In this document: piece by piece, positions 11,276 through 23,012 of the stretch
Numbering within the stretch: position 1 is the first letter of the stretch
Layout of the letters: every line of letters begins with the position of its first letter
NCBI GenBank assembly: GCA_922989275.2
Contig: OV277862.1
Location: 21,557,543 to 21,621,542, forward strand
From: Gari tellinella
Taxonomy: Eukaryota > Mollusca > Bivalvia > Cardiida > Psammobiidae
DNA length: 64,000 nucleotides
Direction: 5' to 3'
Notes under the pieces: model-generated
The model's database searches: none
Seen by the model: the letters and a program-made list of their open reading frames with translations, nothing else
Told to the model about the DNA's origin: nothing
Made by a program: the position numbers and the translations under genes

Positions 11276-12820
11276 AGCTCACCTGAGCCTTCGGCTCAGG
11301 ATGAGCTATTGTGATACCATTCCGTCCGTCGTCCGACGTCCGTCGTCCGTCCACACTTTCAAACAACATCTCCTCAGAAACCACTGACCCGATTTCAACC
11401 AAACTTTGTCAGAAGCATCAGTGACAAGGGGGAGCGAAATGTTGTTCAAAGATTTTGGCTAGAGTTATTCCCCTTGCTTTGGGACCAGATTTTCTAACAT
11501 GACCGTATAGACAACTTTTAAAGCATAAGAAAATCTTTAAAAATCTTCTTCTCAGAAACCAAAAGGCCCAGACCTTTGATATTTGGTTTGTATCATGACC
11601 TAATGATATTCTACCAAGATTGTTCAAATTTTGACCCTGGGGCCAAAAATGGCCCCGCCCCAGGGCTTATCAGTTTTTCTTAGGAAAACCTTTGAAAATC
11701 TTCTTCTCTGAAACTGTATGGCCTAGATCATTAATATTTGACATGTAGCTTTGCCTTATGGTCCTCTACCTAGATTGTTCAAATTATGACCCCCGGGTCA
11801 ACATTGGCCCCGCCCCCGGGCTTATCAGTTTTACATAGAGTTATATAGGAAAACCTTTAAAAATCTTCTTCTCTGAAACTGTGAGGCATAGATCTTTAAA
11901 ATTTGACATATAGCTTTGCCTAATGGCCCTCTACCAAGATTGTTCAAATTATTACCCCTGGGCCAAAAATGGCCCCGCCCTTGGGCTTATCAGTTTTTCT
12001 TCAGAACACCTTTAAAATTCTTCTTCTCTGAAACTGTATGGCCCAGATCATTCATATTTGAAATGTAGCTTTGCCTTGTAGTCCTCTTCCATGATTGTTC
12101 AAATTATGACCCCCGGGTCAAAATTGGCCCCGCCCACGGGCTTATCAGTTTTACAAAGAGTTATATAGGAAAATCTTTAAAAATCTTCTTATCTGAAACT
12201 GTAAGGCCCAGATCTTTCAAATTTGACATGTAGCTTTGCCTTATGGTCTTCTACCAAGACTGTTCAGCTTATGACCCCTGGGCCAAAAATGGCCCCGCCC
12301 TTGGGCTTATCAGTTTTTCATAGGAAAATCTTTAAAAAAACTACTTCTCTGAAACTGTAAGGCCCAGATCATTTATATTTGAAATGTAGCTTTGCCTTAT
12401 AGTCTTCTACCAAGTTTGTTCAAATTATGACCCCCGGGTCAAAATTGGCCTCGCCCCGGTGCTTATCAGTTTTACATAGACTTATATAGGAAAACCTTTA
12501 AATTTCTTCTTCTCTGAAACTGTAAGGCCCAGTTCTTTAATATTTGTCACATAGCGTTGCCTTGTGATCCTCTACCAAGATTGTTCAAATAATGACCCCG
12601 TGCCAAAAATGGCCCCATTCTCGACTTATTAGTTTTTCATAGGAAAACCTTTAAAAAAACTTCTTCTCTGAAACTGTAAGGCCCAGATCATTTATATTTG
12701 ACCTGTAACTTTGCATTATGGTCCTCTACCAAGATTGTTAAAATTATGACCCTTTGATCAAATTTGGTCCTGCCCCAAGGCTTATCAGTTTTATATAGAC
12801 TTATATAGGAAAAACCTTTA

Positions 12821-13250
12821 CGAGGGATGTTCAAAAAATACGCGGACAGATGCTGCCATTCTCTCAGATTTTTACTGAACGGCGCAAAACTTGCATATCA
12901 TGATGCCCAGGAAATTCTGTATTTGCAGTGAAAATTTCATACAATTGACTTCAAATATGATCAAACGTCTGTTGTTATGGTAACGTGGTGTCGTCAAACC
13001 CGGCCCAACGTCATTCAACGTCACATTGACGTCGAGTTATCCTAGAGTGATTATTGACTGTTGTTTCACATACCTTTCCGTAATATCTGTCTAAAGGCAT
13101 TCGTCCTTTTCAAAGTACTCCGCTTTGAATGAAATACACTTTCTGCACCTTTTAACCCATGAATAGAAACAGTTATTGTATGCGCATGGTTCAAGGGAAG
13201 CGATCGCGGACTGTACCGCCCTTTGCAAATCGGCAACATCGTCAAAACTC
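12821..13250 (-). mobile_element. Mariner-like element, 3' part only
   Basis: The sequence CGAGGGatgttcaaaaaata at 12821, directly after a TA dinucleotide (12819-12820), resembles a mariner terminal inverted repeat. Reading leftward on the minus strand it contains the transposase C-terminus, a short non-coding trailer and this TIR. The 5' part of the element is absent beyond 13250, where family-1 host sequence resumes within about 30 bp. Confidence 0.7.
13091..13249 (-). pseudogene. Mariner-type transposase, C-terminal fragment
   Basis: The minus strand reads as 52 uninterrupted codons ending in TAG at 13093-13091. It contains 'DLQRAVQSAIASL', 'NNCFYSWVKRCRKC' and 'EYFEKDECL'. This pattern (a helix, a W-x-x-R-x-x-KC block, then a short E-Y-F-E tail) is characteristic of the extreme C-terminus of mariner-family DDE/D transposases. 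The catalytic domain is missing, so it cannot be active. The identification is by recognition of the pattern; a protein search against mariner transposases would confirm it. Confidence 0.7.
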
Positions 13251-14107
13251 TTTTTATAGCTATATATATATCACGATATTGTTTTGCCCAGTCAGCTTAG
13301 GTGCAATGTTCTCAGGTGAGCGACTTGTGGGCCATGGCCCTCTTGTTTATTGACTAGCTCTACGTACAACTCTAGATTCAACTTCGAGTGAATTTAAAAT
13401 TATAAAACATAGCAGCGCAAACAAATATACGTTACCACATTGAAATTGCCGCAACTGATATGGGCCAGAAAACATGACGCGTACCCATGAATTGTAAAGA
13501 ATGTAGACCTTGATCAGACGCCGCATATTCATACAGATGTTGACCCGAGTCTAGCCTGATTGTCATATCCTATCCTGTACTTTAAATAAAATAGCTGGAC
13601 TCATTAACTGTATGCGCAACTGCTTACAGTCAACAAACCCAACCCTGCTTTCCTTTTTAGCTCACCTGAGCCAAAGGCTCAAGGTGAGCTATTGTGACCG
13701 CTCACCGTCCGTAGTACGTCTGTCCGTCTGTCCGTTCACTTTTACTTCAAACGACATCTCCTCTGAACCCGGGGATTGTAGGGCGGATTCAAACTGCTCA
13801 TGATGTTCCTTGGATGCTTCTCTACAGAACTTGTTCAAATGAAAGAGAAAAAGTAAAAACTCTGCTTGAAAAAGCAAAAAACTTTAAAAAATCTTCTTCC
13901 TAAAAACTACTAGGCCCTAAGCTTTGATATTTTTACAGTAGAATCTCCTGGTCGATCCCTCTATAGTTTGTTAAAATGAAATCCCTAGGGTCACACTTGA
14001 CGCCACCCTGCGCAGTTTAAGTGCTGCTCTAGGCAGGTTTCACAGTATTTTTGATGAACCAGAAGCAGAACTGTATTTTACCTGAGTTACTCTTAATATA
14101 CTAAGGG

Positions 14108-14190
14108 CAAATAGCCAATATTTGCAAACATTTTGGATCCAGATCAGATGCAACATAATCATAATGCTACATCTAATCTGGATCCAACCT
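14108..14190. repeat. Dispersed GGATCC palindrome, copy 3
   Basis: Arms 'tttggatccagatcagatgc' and the complementary 'catctaatctggatccaa', followed by 'tatttgccactcattta' as at 6090 and 6590. Confidence 0.7.
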
Positions 14191-14582
14191 ATTTGCCACT
14201 CATTTACCAACTTAACATTTTCTAAATTGTTTTTTTGTACACTTTTCATATACAGTAGGTTTTAAGCAGACATCATTTCAGTCTGGTAAGGGTAAGCCCC
14301 AGAGCTACAGCCACTGAGGTCAAATATTATGCAACTGGTAGGGGGTATCACAGAACTGGTCATGATCAGCTGAACATGTTGTCTGCTAAAGTTTAGATAT
14401 GGTTCAGTCTGCTTCATACTTAGAGAAACAGGATCTGGAAGTGATCCATTGACAGTTATGTAATTATGTCTTATGCCATATTTTACATATGTTTAATATT
14501 GGTTTTGTCAGAGTTATCTGTATGTCTTTTCATTTTTTCTTGTCCAGGATTCAACCCTTTCCTCCCATTCACTGACGTTTGT

Positions 14583-14998
14583 TAACCCATTACCCCATAA
14601 ATGTGCATTTTTAGGCCTTTGATTTATTCCTCTACTTAAGAAAATAATTCCACTTTAAACAGTCATGAAAATGTAAGATGCGAAAGTAAAGCAAAGTGTG
14701 CATTAACCCTTAGCCCGCCAAATAAATTGTCGTCTGCTATATTTCTCGTCTGCTTCAAGTTTCAAAGTGCTTCAAAGTTGCTCAAAATTGCTGAAAATGT
14801 TGTCCGAGTGTCAAACAGCTTGGATCCGGATGAGACGCCGAGTTACTCGGCGTCTAATCCGGATCCAAGCTGTTTACATATAAAGCTATAGTCGTGAGTG
14901 GCAGGCTAAGGGTTAAGACACATTCTGCTTTACTTTCAACCTGCTTTAGGTGGCCACCTATTTTCAAAACTAGAAACATGCTATGGGGTAATGGGCAA
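14583..14998. mobile_element. TTAA-type MITE (CCCATTACCCCATA termini), host of a second MITE
   Basis: TTAA then CCCATTACCCCATA at the left, and TATGGGGTAATGGG at the right (about 14982-14995). The right flank is CAAA rather than TTAA. The inner sequence has inverted 'gaaagtaaagcaaagtg'/'ctgctttactttcaac' blocks. A related left end recurs at 6702 and 22380. TTAA targets with C-rich TIRs suggest piggyBac-type mobilisation; that class is an inference. Confidence 0.65.
14703..14918. mobile_element. TTAA-bounded MITE (CCCTTAGCC termini) containing a 30-bp-arm palindrome
   Basis: TTAA/CCCTTAGCCCGCC at the left is mirrored by GGCAGGCTAAGGG/TTAA at the right: a 13-bp TIR with one mismatch and an intact TTAA duplication. 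In the middle (14816-14876) is the clearest GGATCC palindrome, with arms starting AAACAGCTTGGATCCGGAT and matching over 30 bp except for one base. It is nested inside the MITE at 14583-14998, so it inserted later. Confidence 0.8.
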
Positions 14999-15809
14999 AA
15001 TGAAATTGCCTATTTGGAAAGAGCCTGATGAGAGGAAGTGCCATTTGCAAAGGCCATAACTCTGACATCATTGTTTTTTGAGTTATTTCCCTTTGTGATA
15101 TTTTCTTGTCAAGAAGACAACTTCAGTTCTTCTGATGCTATTGTAATGAAATTTTATGTATGGAAAGAAACTGATGAGAGAAAATGCCATGCACAAGGGC
15201 AGCAATATTTAGTTTTTCCCCTTTGTCATATTTTATTGTCAGGAAAATAATTCCAGTTCTGCTGACGCTAGTGAAATAATTATCATTTATTGGAAATGGA
15301 AATAGCTTGATAAGAGGATGTGTCATGGATAAGGGTCATAAGCTTGGCAACAAAATTCACTTTTGTCATGTTTTCTTGTCTGGAAGATAACTCCATTTAT
15401 AGTTATATTAAAATGTTGTCTTGCCCAGTCAACTTAGGTACAAACTTCAATGTCCTCAGGTGAGCGAATTTAGGGCCATGGCCCTCTTGTTTATTTCTTC
15501 AAAGTCTCGACAGCATTTTCATTTTCCCACATTGAATATGACAGATGTACCTACTTGGGGTCGTGGAAGAAAACCAACCGTACCGATGTAGCCAATACTG
15601 ATTTTTAATGGAGAAACTGATGTCATAATTGACGTCACCAGTATTTGTTATATTTACGTCATCAGTGAAAAAACCCACGATAAATGGTACATGTATAGAC
15701 GGTTCATTAGCCTGGTAGATCTATACTAGTGCAACTGTATTTCAACGTCATGTGTAACGCGGTGGGACATGAGCTTTTGACGTTACGTCATAGTGTTATA
15801 TAGTGAAAT

Positions 15810-16352
15810 TTTCAAACGTCTTCTCCTCAGAAACTAATATGGCCAGAGCTTTGATATTTGGCATGGTGACACTTCTAGACATCTTTTACCAATAATGTTC
15901 AAATGGTTCTAGTCGGTTGCATATCATCTACAGGTCCTCTATCAAGTTTGTACAAATTATGCCCCTGGGGTCAAAATTGGCCCCACCCCGGGGGTCACAG
16001 TTTTCTTCTTTTCTGAAGCTAATATGGCCAGAGCTTTGATATTCGACATGGTGTTACTTCTAGATGTCCTTTGTTTATTTTGTTCAAATGGTTCCAGTCT
16101 GTTGCATATGTAGGTCACAGGAGCTAAAAATAGAGTTTTCAATGGAAACTTAAAAAAATCTTCTTGTCTAAAACCCTAGTACCCTGATCTTAGAAATTTG
16201 GCACTTAGCATCATCTACAGGTCCTCTATCAAGATTGTTCAAATTATGCCCCTCGGGTAAAAAATGACCCCGTCCTGGACATAAATCATTATCTCCATCT
16301 TTATGTACAGCTATTCTCAGGTGAGCGAAATATGCCCCATGGGGCTCTTGTT
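15810..16352 (+). mobile_element. Family-1 element, 5' truncated
   Basis: About three units with 'cttctcctcagaaactaatatggcc' or 'gtcctctatcaagtttgtac' motifs and no 5' hairpin. The 3' end is intact: CAGGTGAGCG (16318-16327), GCCCCATGGGGC (16334-16345), TCTTGTT. Confidence 0.7.
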
Positions 16353-16517
16353 GTTTTTAGGTTAAAATATCTGCGGTCACCGTACGGCAGCCGTGGAAGC
16401 TCCACCAGATGCTCTGCAATCGAAATGCTGCTGCTGCTACATATTTGGTTTTGCTACGTGTTCACACAACACACATTTGGACAGCATTTAAGAACATCTA
16501 AATCCATTTTTAGATAA

Positions 16518-19500
16518 AGGTGCGTTCACATTGCCGATCTGACACCCCGATCAAACTCGATCACGCGGTCGTACTTGGTCTGCTTAGGGGTCCTGGTTGG
16601 TCTGCTAGGGAGTCCTGGTCGATCGAGCGCGGTCTGCATCGATCGAGTTCGGTCGACCTTACTACTCGGAAATTTGGAACATGCTCCAAATTTCCGTGTA
16701 GCGATCGAGAAGACTGACGGTCTGGAAGTGGTCTGAAATCAATCTAGTAGCGCTCGGGTCAACTCGAGTACGCAATCGAGTTGATCGAGAGAAAATCTTG
16801 TAACATTTCTGTGCCGACCTCTACTCGATCTGTACTCGATCAACTCAACTTCACACGATCTGAATCCGACCGTGTTCGATTTCATTGGCTCCATCACCGC
16901 AAGGAATTGTCGACCACACTCGTTATGTTTTCGATCGCACTCGATGTGGTCTCGATTTCTACACGAGTGTTATCGACCTCTACACGATCTCTCTCGACCT
17001 CAACTCGAGGTTACTATTCCTCTTTACCGAAGCACTTTTTTTTGACAAGTGGTATGGAATAGTCGTCGGTTGTTAACTACCTGCTAACATTTAAAATATT
17101 CATCAGCCTATAGAAGGAGAAACTGCTCTGGCATTGTTACCCTTTTTATAAGCCAGTCTGAAGACGGGCGTATTATGTAATGGCGCTGTTCACCCGTATA
17201 TCCGTCCGTGAACTTGTTTTGCTTGTCCGTTCTGTAACGCAAGTAAATTTATTCCAATCCTTCTGAAACTTGGTCAACATGTTTATAACCAAAATGTCTT
17301 GTATAAGTTCGACGGCACTAAGATTGCCCCAGACACCCAAGAACAATGACCCTTTTATCGACAAAAATGAGCATTTGTGTAGAAAGGCAAACATTCTTTA
17401 TCTACTAGTACCTGTTCACCCCCTTTAAGATTTGATATAGTTGTACAATCTGTGAAGGGATTGAATATATATTACGGGTTTTCCATGTGACTTTTTTCCG
17501 AATTATGACGCTTTTCCGTTTCTGAACCTGTTATTGCTATTGCTCTATTACCTTTATTTATTAACCGATGTTAATAACCGCTGCCTCAAATATACCATAC
17601 CACAACGGCTCAAACAAGACAGTGTTTGGAAATTTTTGTATTAAATTTTAGCAGCGGCATGCCCCTTTTATTGAAAAAATAAGCATTGTGTAGAACAGGT
17701 AAGAACTGTATAATAATAATATTTAATATGGTGATACAAGATATTACGGGAGTTGACATAATATAATTGGTTTCCCATGTGACGCATATTTTTTTCCTAG
17801 TGTTCCCCTTTTTCTCATCATGTTCACTTTAACCTGAATAGGGCTTTACTATGCCTACATTTTAAAACGGTTTGACGCCGGCTTGCTAATGTGAAAACAC
17901 CGGAGTTTTTGAAGCACAACATCAGGTCGCTGCCATCCCTACCCGAAACACTCTCCCCTAAAAGTAAGTTCTGCTGCTGATAGTATTATGTTAAAGACTT
18001 TCCTGTCAAACCTTAAAAAGTTTCTCTTTCAATTGTGATGCATTATACAATAAATGAAAGTATAATTAAAAAAATAGCAGAGCTCTCATTTAACAAATCC
18101 TTATAGTAATCAAAATCACCCCGTTAATATTGAAAGGTTATCAAAAAAACGTTAATAATCTGTTAAGCTAACCTGAACAAAGCTCAGGGCAGCTATGTAC
18201 GATGATCGCCTTTTTCCGACAATTGCTTGTCCGTGGGTACGTACTTTCGCCCACAATTTCTTGTGAACACATCAAAACATTGTTCTATATTAAATCAAGG
18301 TCACCTTTGAATAAAGGTCATGTCGAATCAAATAACTGATTAATAGGTCAATCTTTAGAAAAGCCTGTGAATTCTCTCAAGGCCACATTTGTGGGTCAAT
18401 GTTGTTAAGTTAGAAAACAGATCATGTCGTATCAAAAACTAGATCATAAGGTCAAATCTTTGATACTATACCACCCACAAGAAAAACCATTTAACTTAAA
18501 TATACACAGGTGAGCGAATTCAGGGTCACCATGACCCTCTTGATGATTATGTTTGCTAAAATAATGCCCCAGAACACCAGCATTTGGATACTGCCATCAT
18601 CTCCAACCATCAAATGTCCAGATTAAACGGGTACCATGAACTCAATTCTCCTACTTGTGTTCCTCATCTAGTCCTTCTACCGTCTCCAAAAGCCGGAAAG
18701 CCATGTACACTGGAATACCTAGCTGATGTACTGTAGTAGATATTCTCCATATTTTTCTTTTATATAACTGAGGTCAGGGACAACGTTACAGTAGCTTTCA
18801 AATGGTTAATTTCACATAAAAACCTAAAGATGCACTCACTTAAAAATATGGAAATATGTCGTTTAGAAAAGTAAGACCTGGAAAATTTATTTATAATTGA
18901 GTTCAAAGATCAAGGTAAACGCGAGCTGATAATGGTTCGCGAAACTCCACTATCCACAGATGTACTCACAACCAAAGTTTGGTTAATCTGATGTGTAAAT
19001 AGCAGATACGCCCTTGATAAGCCTTTTGTCTATAATTGCTGTCAAATTCGAAGGTCAAGTTCACAGTGACCTGGACACAGTGTACAGCACTCTGTTTTTT
19101 AATGATGTACACATATACTGTGAGGGACACAACTAGCTTCGGGAGCATAAAAGTAGCATTTTGTAGTTATAGAACAACTAGCAATTTGGGTGTTACATGC
19201 GTACATATAGAACAACTAGCAATTTGGGTGTTATATGCGTACATGCTTGTAATTAATAGCTCCACAAAATGAGGAAATCACAAATTTACATTGAAATCTT
19301 TAGCAATATGTTCCATTTGCTTACATTCGGCTATATAAAGTGGTGGTCAGATGAATTACTGTCTCAAGCCAACGTGTATTCGGTGTCCTAATCATGGCCC
19401 TTGCTTAATTGGATATTGTACACAAAACATATCATTTTCTGTCATTATCCACTTGAATCGGTACAATCGAGTCGCGATCGTGTACTGATTGAATAGGGAT

Positions 19501-19778
19501 CGGCTTGATATAGGGTAGAGATCAATATGATCGTGTTCATCGGGTAAACATCGGGAATCAGTCTAGGCGGTCGGGAAGAGGTCGGGTAATGGTCGAGTAG
19601 AGGTCGAAAAGTGGTCGACAAAGGTCTTGTGATGGTCTGGCGTAGATCGTATATGATCGAGTGAAGATAGAACTTTTCTCGAGTAGGACCCGCGACCAGC
19701 ATTTATGCTCGAACTCGGTCGGGAAAAATCGCTTGTCGGGGCGATCGAGGTACTCAGATCGGCAATGTGAACGTACCT
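16518..19778. mobile_element. Harbinger-like TIR element, about 3.3 kb
   Basis: The left end AGGTGCGTTCACATTGCCGA matches the right end reversed (AGGTACGTTCACATTGCCGA) over about 25 bp with one difference. Both sides carry TAA (16515-16517 and 19779-19781), a 3-bp duplication as used by PIF/Harbinger elements. Both subterminal regions (16530-17010 and 19450-19755) are packed with TCGA/GGTCG-type words. No transposase frame is recognisable inside. A short family-1 element (18166-18543) and a possible further 5' terminus near 17152-17215 are nested within it. Confidence 0.7.
18166..18543 (+). mobile_element. Short family-1 element, nested
   Basis: Degenerate 5' hairpin AGCTAACCTGA...TCAGGGCAGCT (18166-18194). 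About two units contain 'aaggtcatgtcgaatcaaa' and 'aggtcaaatcttt'. The 3' end is CAGGTGAGCG (18507-18516), a GGGTCA/TGACCC hairpin (18523-18537) and TCTTG. Confidence 0.75.
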
Positions 19779-19781
19779 TAA

Positions 19782-20025
19782 TACACATGTTTTACATGTA
19801 TGAACAAAAGTACAAATGCACAAAAAGAAAGATGATAATTGAGATACGGTGGCCTTACGACGACCGTACGGCAGCCGTAGAAATTTAAAAAAAGTGTTAT
19901 AACTCCGCGTTATAATTCTACGGCCTATCAAATATTGGGATTTCATGTTTCTGCGGCCGTCGTACGGCTGTCGTAGATCAAATGTGAGCGCATTGTGGGC
20001 TACAATGTGGGCTACAATTTTTTTT
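19782..20025. repeat. Inverted CGTACGGC-rich segment
   Basis: 'gaccgtacggcagccgtagaa' (about 19861-19882) is mirrored by 'ttctgcggccgtcgtacggc' (about 19950-19970). A related 'accgtacggcagccgtgg' at 16379-16397 lies on the other side of the Harbinger-like insertion, so the two flanks may belong to one older element. Confidence 0.45.
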
Positions 20026-20248
20026 AGCTCACCTCAAGTCACCTGAGCATGTATAGTGCTCGGTGAGCTACTGTGATTTTGCTGTGTCCGGTGTCGATGT
20101 GGGGAGTGCGTCCGTAAACATATTGTGAGCATTCTAGAGGCTAAACTATTGACCAAATATTTTTTAAACTTGACCATAATGATCATCTTGACCAAAGAAA
20201 GGTCAAGTTTGATTTAATATGGGTCATGTGGGATTACAAACTAAGGAC
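20026..20248 (+). mobile_element. Family-1 element, 5' half (split by a 5.3-kb insertion)
   Basis: 5' hairpin 20026-20069 (AGCTCACC...CGGTGAGCT) and 'attctagaggctaaactattgacc' typical of a family-1 unit, stopping at 'aaactaagg'. The next family-1 bases ('ggtcactaa...aagtcaaatctaag') resume at 25573, on the other side of the TIR element. Confidence 0.75.
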
Positions 20249-20624
20249 CAGTTTCATAAAACTTCTTACGACAAATGTTGTCGTAAGTCAAAACTTTAAA
20301 AAACATTTAATTTCTGAGTTCAAGACGATTCCAAAAAGATGTCACAATACAGGATTAGATGGAGAAATAAAATATAATTCACACCCGTTATCCGGATACC
20401 ACTGCCACAGACGGTTTCACTAACGCAGATATAAACAAATGCAACGCTGATCAGGGTAGGTCCACGTTTTAGCTGAGGGTTTAATATTTAAGAAATTCAC
20501 TGACAAAAAACTGACTGACATTTAAAGACAACATGTTGCAGTACCATCATGTGAAATTATGTATCATTTGAATGTTAGCAAGATATTAGTTTTGGCATCG
20601 AAACGTATTGTTTATCTTTTTTTT

Positions 20625-21178
20625 AGCTCACCTGAGCTAGCTCAGGGTGAGCTATTGCAATCCTTGATTGTCCGTCGTCCGTCGTGCGTCGTCCGGGCGT
20701 CAACAATTTTAGTGTTTACATCTCAAACTTGCCCAGATGGTATATGACCATAAGAGTACGAAAAAGGGTGATTATGGTTGGAATTGGACAAATAGATCAA
20801 GAGATATCTACCTTTGAATTGCTGAAAATGCCATATTTTACAGCGTTTACACTCTTGCAACTACAGTTTTCAATGGATTTTGATTATACTTGTACACAAA
20901 GGATGTAGCTATACATTCTGGAAGGAGTGCAATTATTGTTGAAATGTAATCATTGTGGCAACAGTTACCTGCCCTTGATATACTTTGAAATGCTAGAAAA
21001 AGGCTTCATTTCAGTATTGTTTAGGCACTAGTTATCTGCCTTTGATGTACTCTACTATACTACAATAGGTCGACAAACTTGAATGGATTTAGAATAAAAC
21101 CGGTGAAATTCAAAGGTAAAGCTATCAGGCTTCATTACAAATGGTGAGCGATATCAGGGCCTTCAGGCCCTCTTGTTT
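20625..21178 (+). mobile_element. Family-1 element (GAGCT subtype), nested
   Basis: 5' hairpin 20625-20653 (inner GAGCTAGCTC), CCGTCGTCCGTCGTGCGTCG repeat, one to two units with 'attgctgaaaatgccatattt', then GGTGAGCG, GGGCCTTCAGGCCC (21157-21170) and TCTTGTTT. The interior closely matches 58300-58740. Confidence 0.85.
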
Positions 21179-21684
21179 ACCACGACCTGTCAGTGAACAC
21201 GGGTTTACACTTAAACTATAAATGCTTTTGTCATTTTTGAATCATATTCCAAATAAAACATTATTTTTCTACTTAACATGTAAGTTTCAATACATGGGAT
21301 GCTCTATTTACTTTGCAAAAGGCGATTGATTGAGATTGAGGTATCAAAAGTTGATAACGACTTACCACAGATATTGGTATCGACAGACACAGAACGCACA
21401 CGGCGACGGGTAAAGACGAACACAGACTTTTGAAGCTAAATAAAGTGGATATAATTTGAGTAGTCCGCAATGTAAATGATTTAAAAGCCTTTATATTTAA
21501 TAGATTTGCTAATCTGGATATTCTAAAAACTAGTTACAGGTTTCAGCACACAGTGAGAACATGGAAGGTTGCCTCGAACAGTTTTACAAGTCCAATCACA
21601 TGAAATGCTTGACGGAGTATGCGTTTACATCTGCTTTTCTGCTGTCAACTATTAAATATAACACACTTACCAAGCTCTTTTTTT

Positions 21685-22770
21685 AGCTCACCTGAGCCAA
21701 AGGCTCAAGGTGAGCTATTGGGATGGCCCTGTGTCCGTCGTCCGTCGTCGTGCGTCGTCCGTCGTGCGTCGTCGTTAACAATTGCTTCAAATGACATCTT
21801 CTCCTAAACGGCTGAACAGATTTCAACCAAACTTTACAGGAATGTTCCTTGGGTCAAGCTCTTTCAAATTTGTTCAAAGAATTGAAAACAATATAGAACT
21901 CTGGTTGCTATGGCAACCAAAGTGAAAAAATAAGGAAATCTTAAAAAATCTTCTAGTTTGTTCAAATGGTTCTGGTCGGTTAAATATCTAGGTCATATTT
22001 CACATTCAAAATATGTATAGCAGACAGCAATTCAGCATTATAAGAGTTAGACCCTAGCCAAATTTCCTACTGGCAGAGTTACATAACTGAACTCAGGTCA
22101 GCTGGTCAGCTGATGAGGTTCACTGTAAAAGCAGCATATGGTGTTGTCTGCTATATTTTTATGCCCTGCAGTTGGGGGCATATTGTTTTTGTCTGTCTGC
22201 TTTTTTGTCTGTTTGTCCATTTGTTTGTCTGTCAGTCCACAACTTTAATCTTAGCCGTAACTTTGTTAAAGTTAGAAACTTTATAACTTGGGTCATGTCC
22301 TACAAAGGTCAATGTCATTTTTGAGATATTTCCCAGTGTCATATTTTCTTGTCTTTGAGATAACTCCAGTTCTACTGATGTTAACCCATTACCCCATACA
22401 TATGCCTTTTTACGCCTTTAATTTATTCCTCCTCTAAAGAAAATAATTCCACTTTATACAGTCATAAACATGTAAGATATAAGAAATAGTATATATATCT
22501 TAGTAGATGATAACTTAAAGCAGGTTGAAAGTAAAGCAAAGTGCCCAATAAATAATCATATGGAAATACATGTAGCTTGATAAGAAGAAGTGTCATGGAT
22601 AAGGGCCATAACTCTGCCAACAATATTTTTTTAAGTTATTCCAATTTGTCATGTTTTTTTTGTCTGCAAGATAATTCCATTTACAGCTATATTAAAATGT
22701 TGTCTTGCCTATTAATCTAAGGCACAATGACCTCAGGTGAGCGAATTAAGGGCCATGGCCCTCTTGTTTT
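21685..22770 (+). mobile_element. Family-1 element (GAGCC subtype), nested, composite
   Basis: 5' hairpin 21685-21716, then GTCCGTCGTCCGTCGTCGTGC. It includes GTTGCTATGGCAAC (21904-21917), a family-4-like ATGCCC...GGGGGCATA hairpin with a TCTG-type run (22161-22235) and a TTAACCCATTACCCC MITE end (22380). It ends with CAGGTGAGCG (22735-22744), GGGCCATGGCCC (22751-22762), TCTTGTTT. The mixture suggests several insertions or recombination. Confidence 0.75.
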
Positions 22771-23012
22771 TTATCTCTCTCTCGCACATCTCTGGGTGTT
22801 AAAAAGACAGAAAGAATGGAGAAATACAAATGCATTATTGCAAGCACAATCAGCCAATATTGATAGACTATATTTATAGTAAACAGTTGCACCTCCATAC
22901 GACGGACATGACCTTGCCAACGGATCCTAGTCGAAATGACCTACGTATATCCAAGCAGAAACGACTTAAAATACTTTTACTCCGGAATATACAAGTCATC
23001 AATAGGGACATA

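Larger units (their letters stand above)
11276..13348 (+). mobile_element. Family-1 tandem-repeat element (GAGCC subtype), interrupted by a mariner fragment
   Basis: 5' hairpin at 11276-11307 (AGCTCACC...GATGAGCT with inner GAGCC/GGCTC), then CCGTCCGTCG repeats. About nine units of roughly 165 bp follow, each with 'cttcttctctgaaactgta', 'ctctaccaagattgttcaaa' and 'ggccccgcccc...ggcttatcagtttt'. The array breaks at 12820, where a mariner-like fragment is inserted. The end is CAGGTGAGCG (13313-13322), a GGGCCATGGCCC palindrome (13329-13340) and TCTTGTTT. Confidence 0.87.
13659..15492 (+). mobile_element. Family-1 element (GAGCC subtype) with nested MITEs
   Basis: 5' hairpin at 13659-13690 (inner GAGCC/GGCTC), then GTCTGTCCGTCTGTCCG. 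The interior is diverged and holds a GGATCC palindrome (14108-14190) and the nested TTAA-type elements at 14583-14998. The 3' end is CAGGTGAGCG (15457-15466), the palindrome GGGCCATGGCCC (15473-15484) and TCTTGTTT. The 3' half resembles 22260-22770, with 'gataactccagttctactgatg' in both. Confidence 0.75.

Noticed and set aside
16781..17076. Ser/Thr/Arg-rich open frame with 'STSTRSLSTSTRG'
   Set aside because: Product of TCGA-dense subterminal repeats of the Harbinger-like element.
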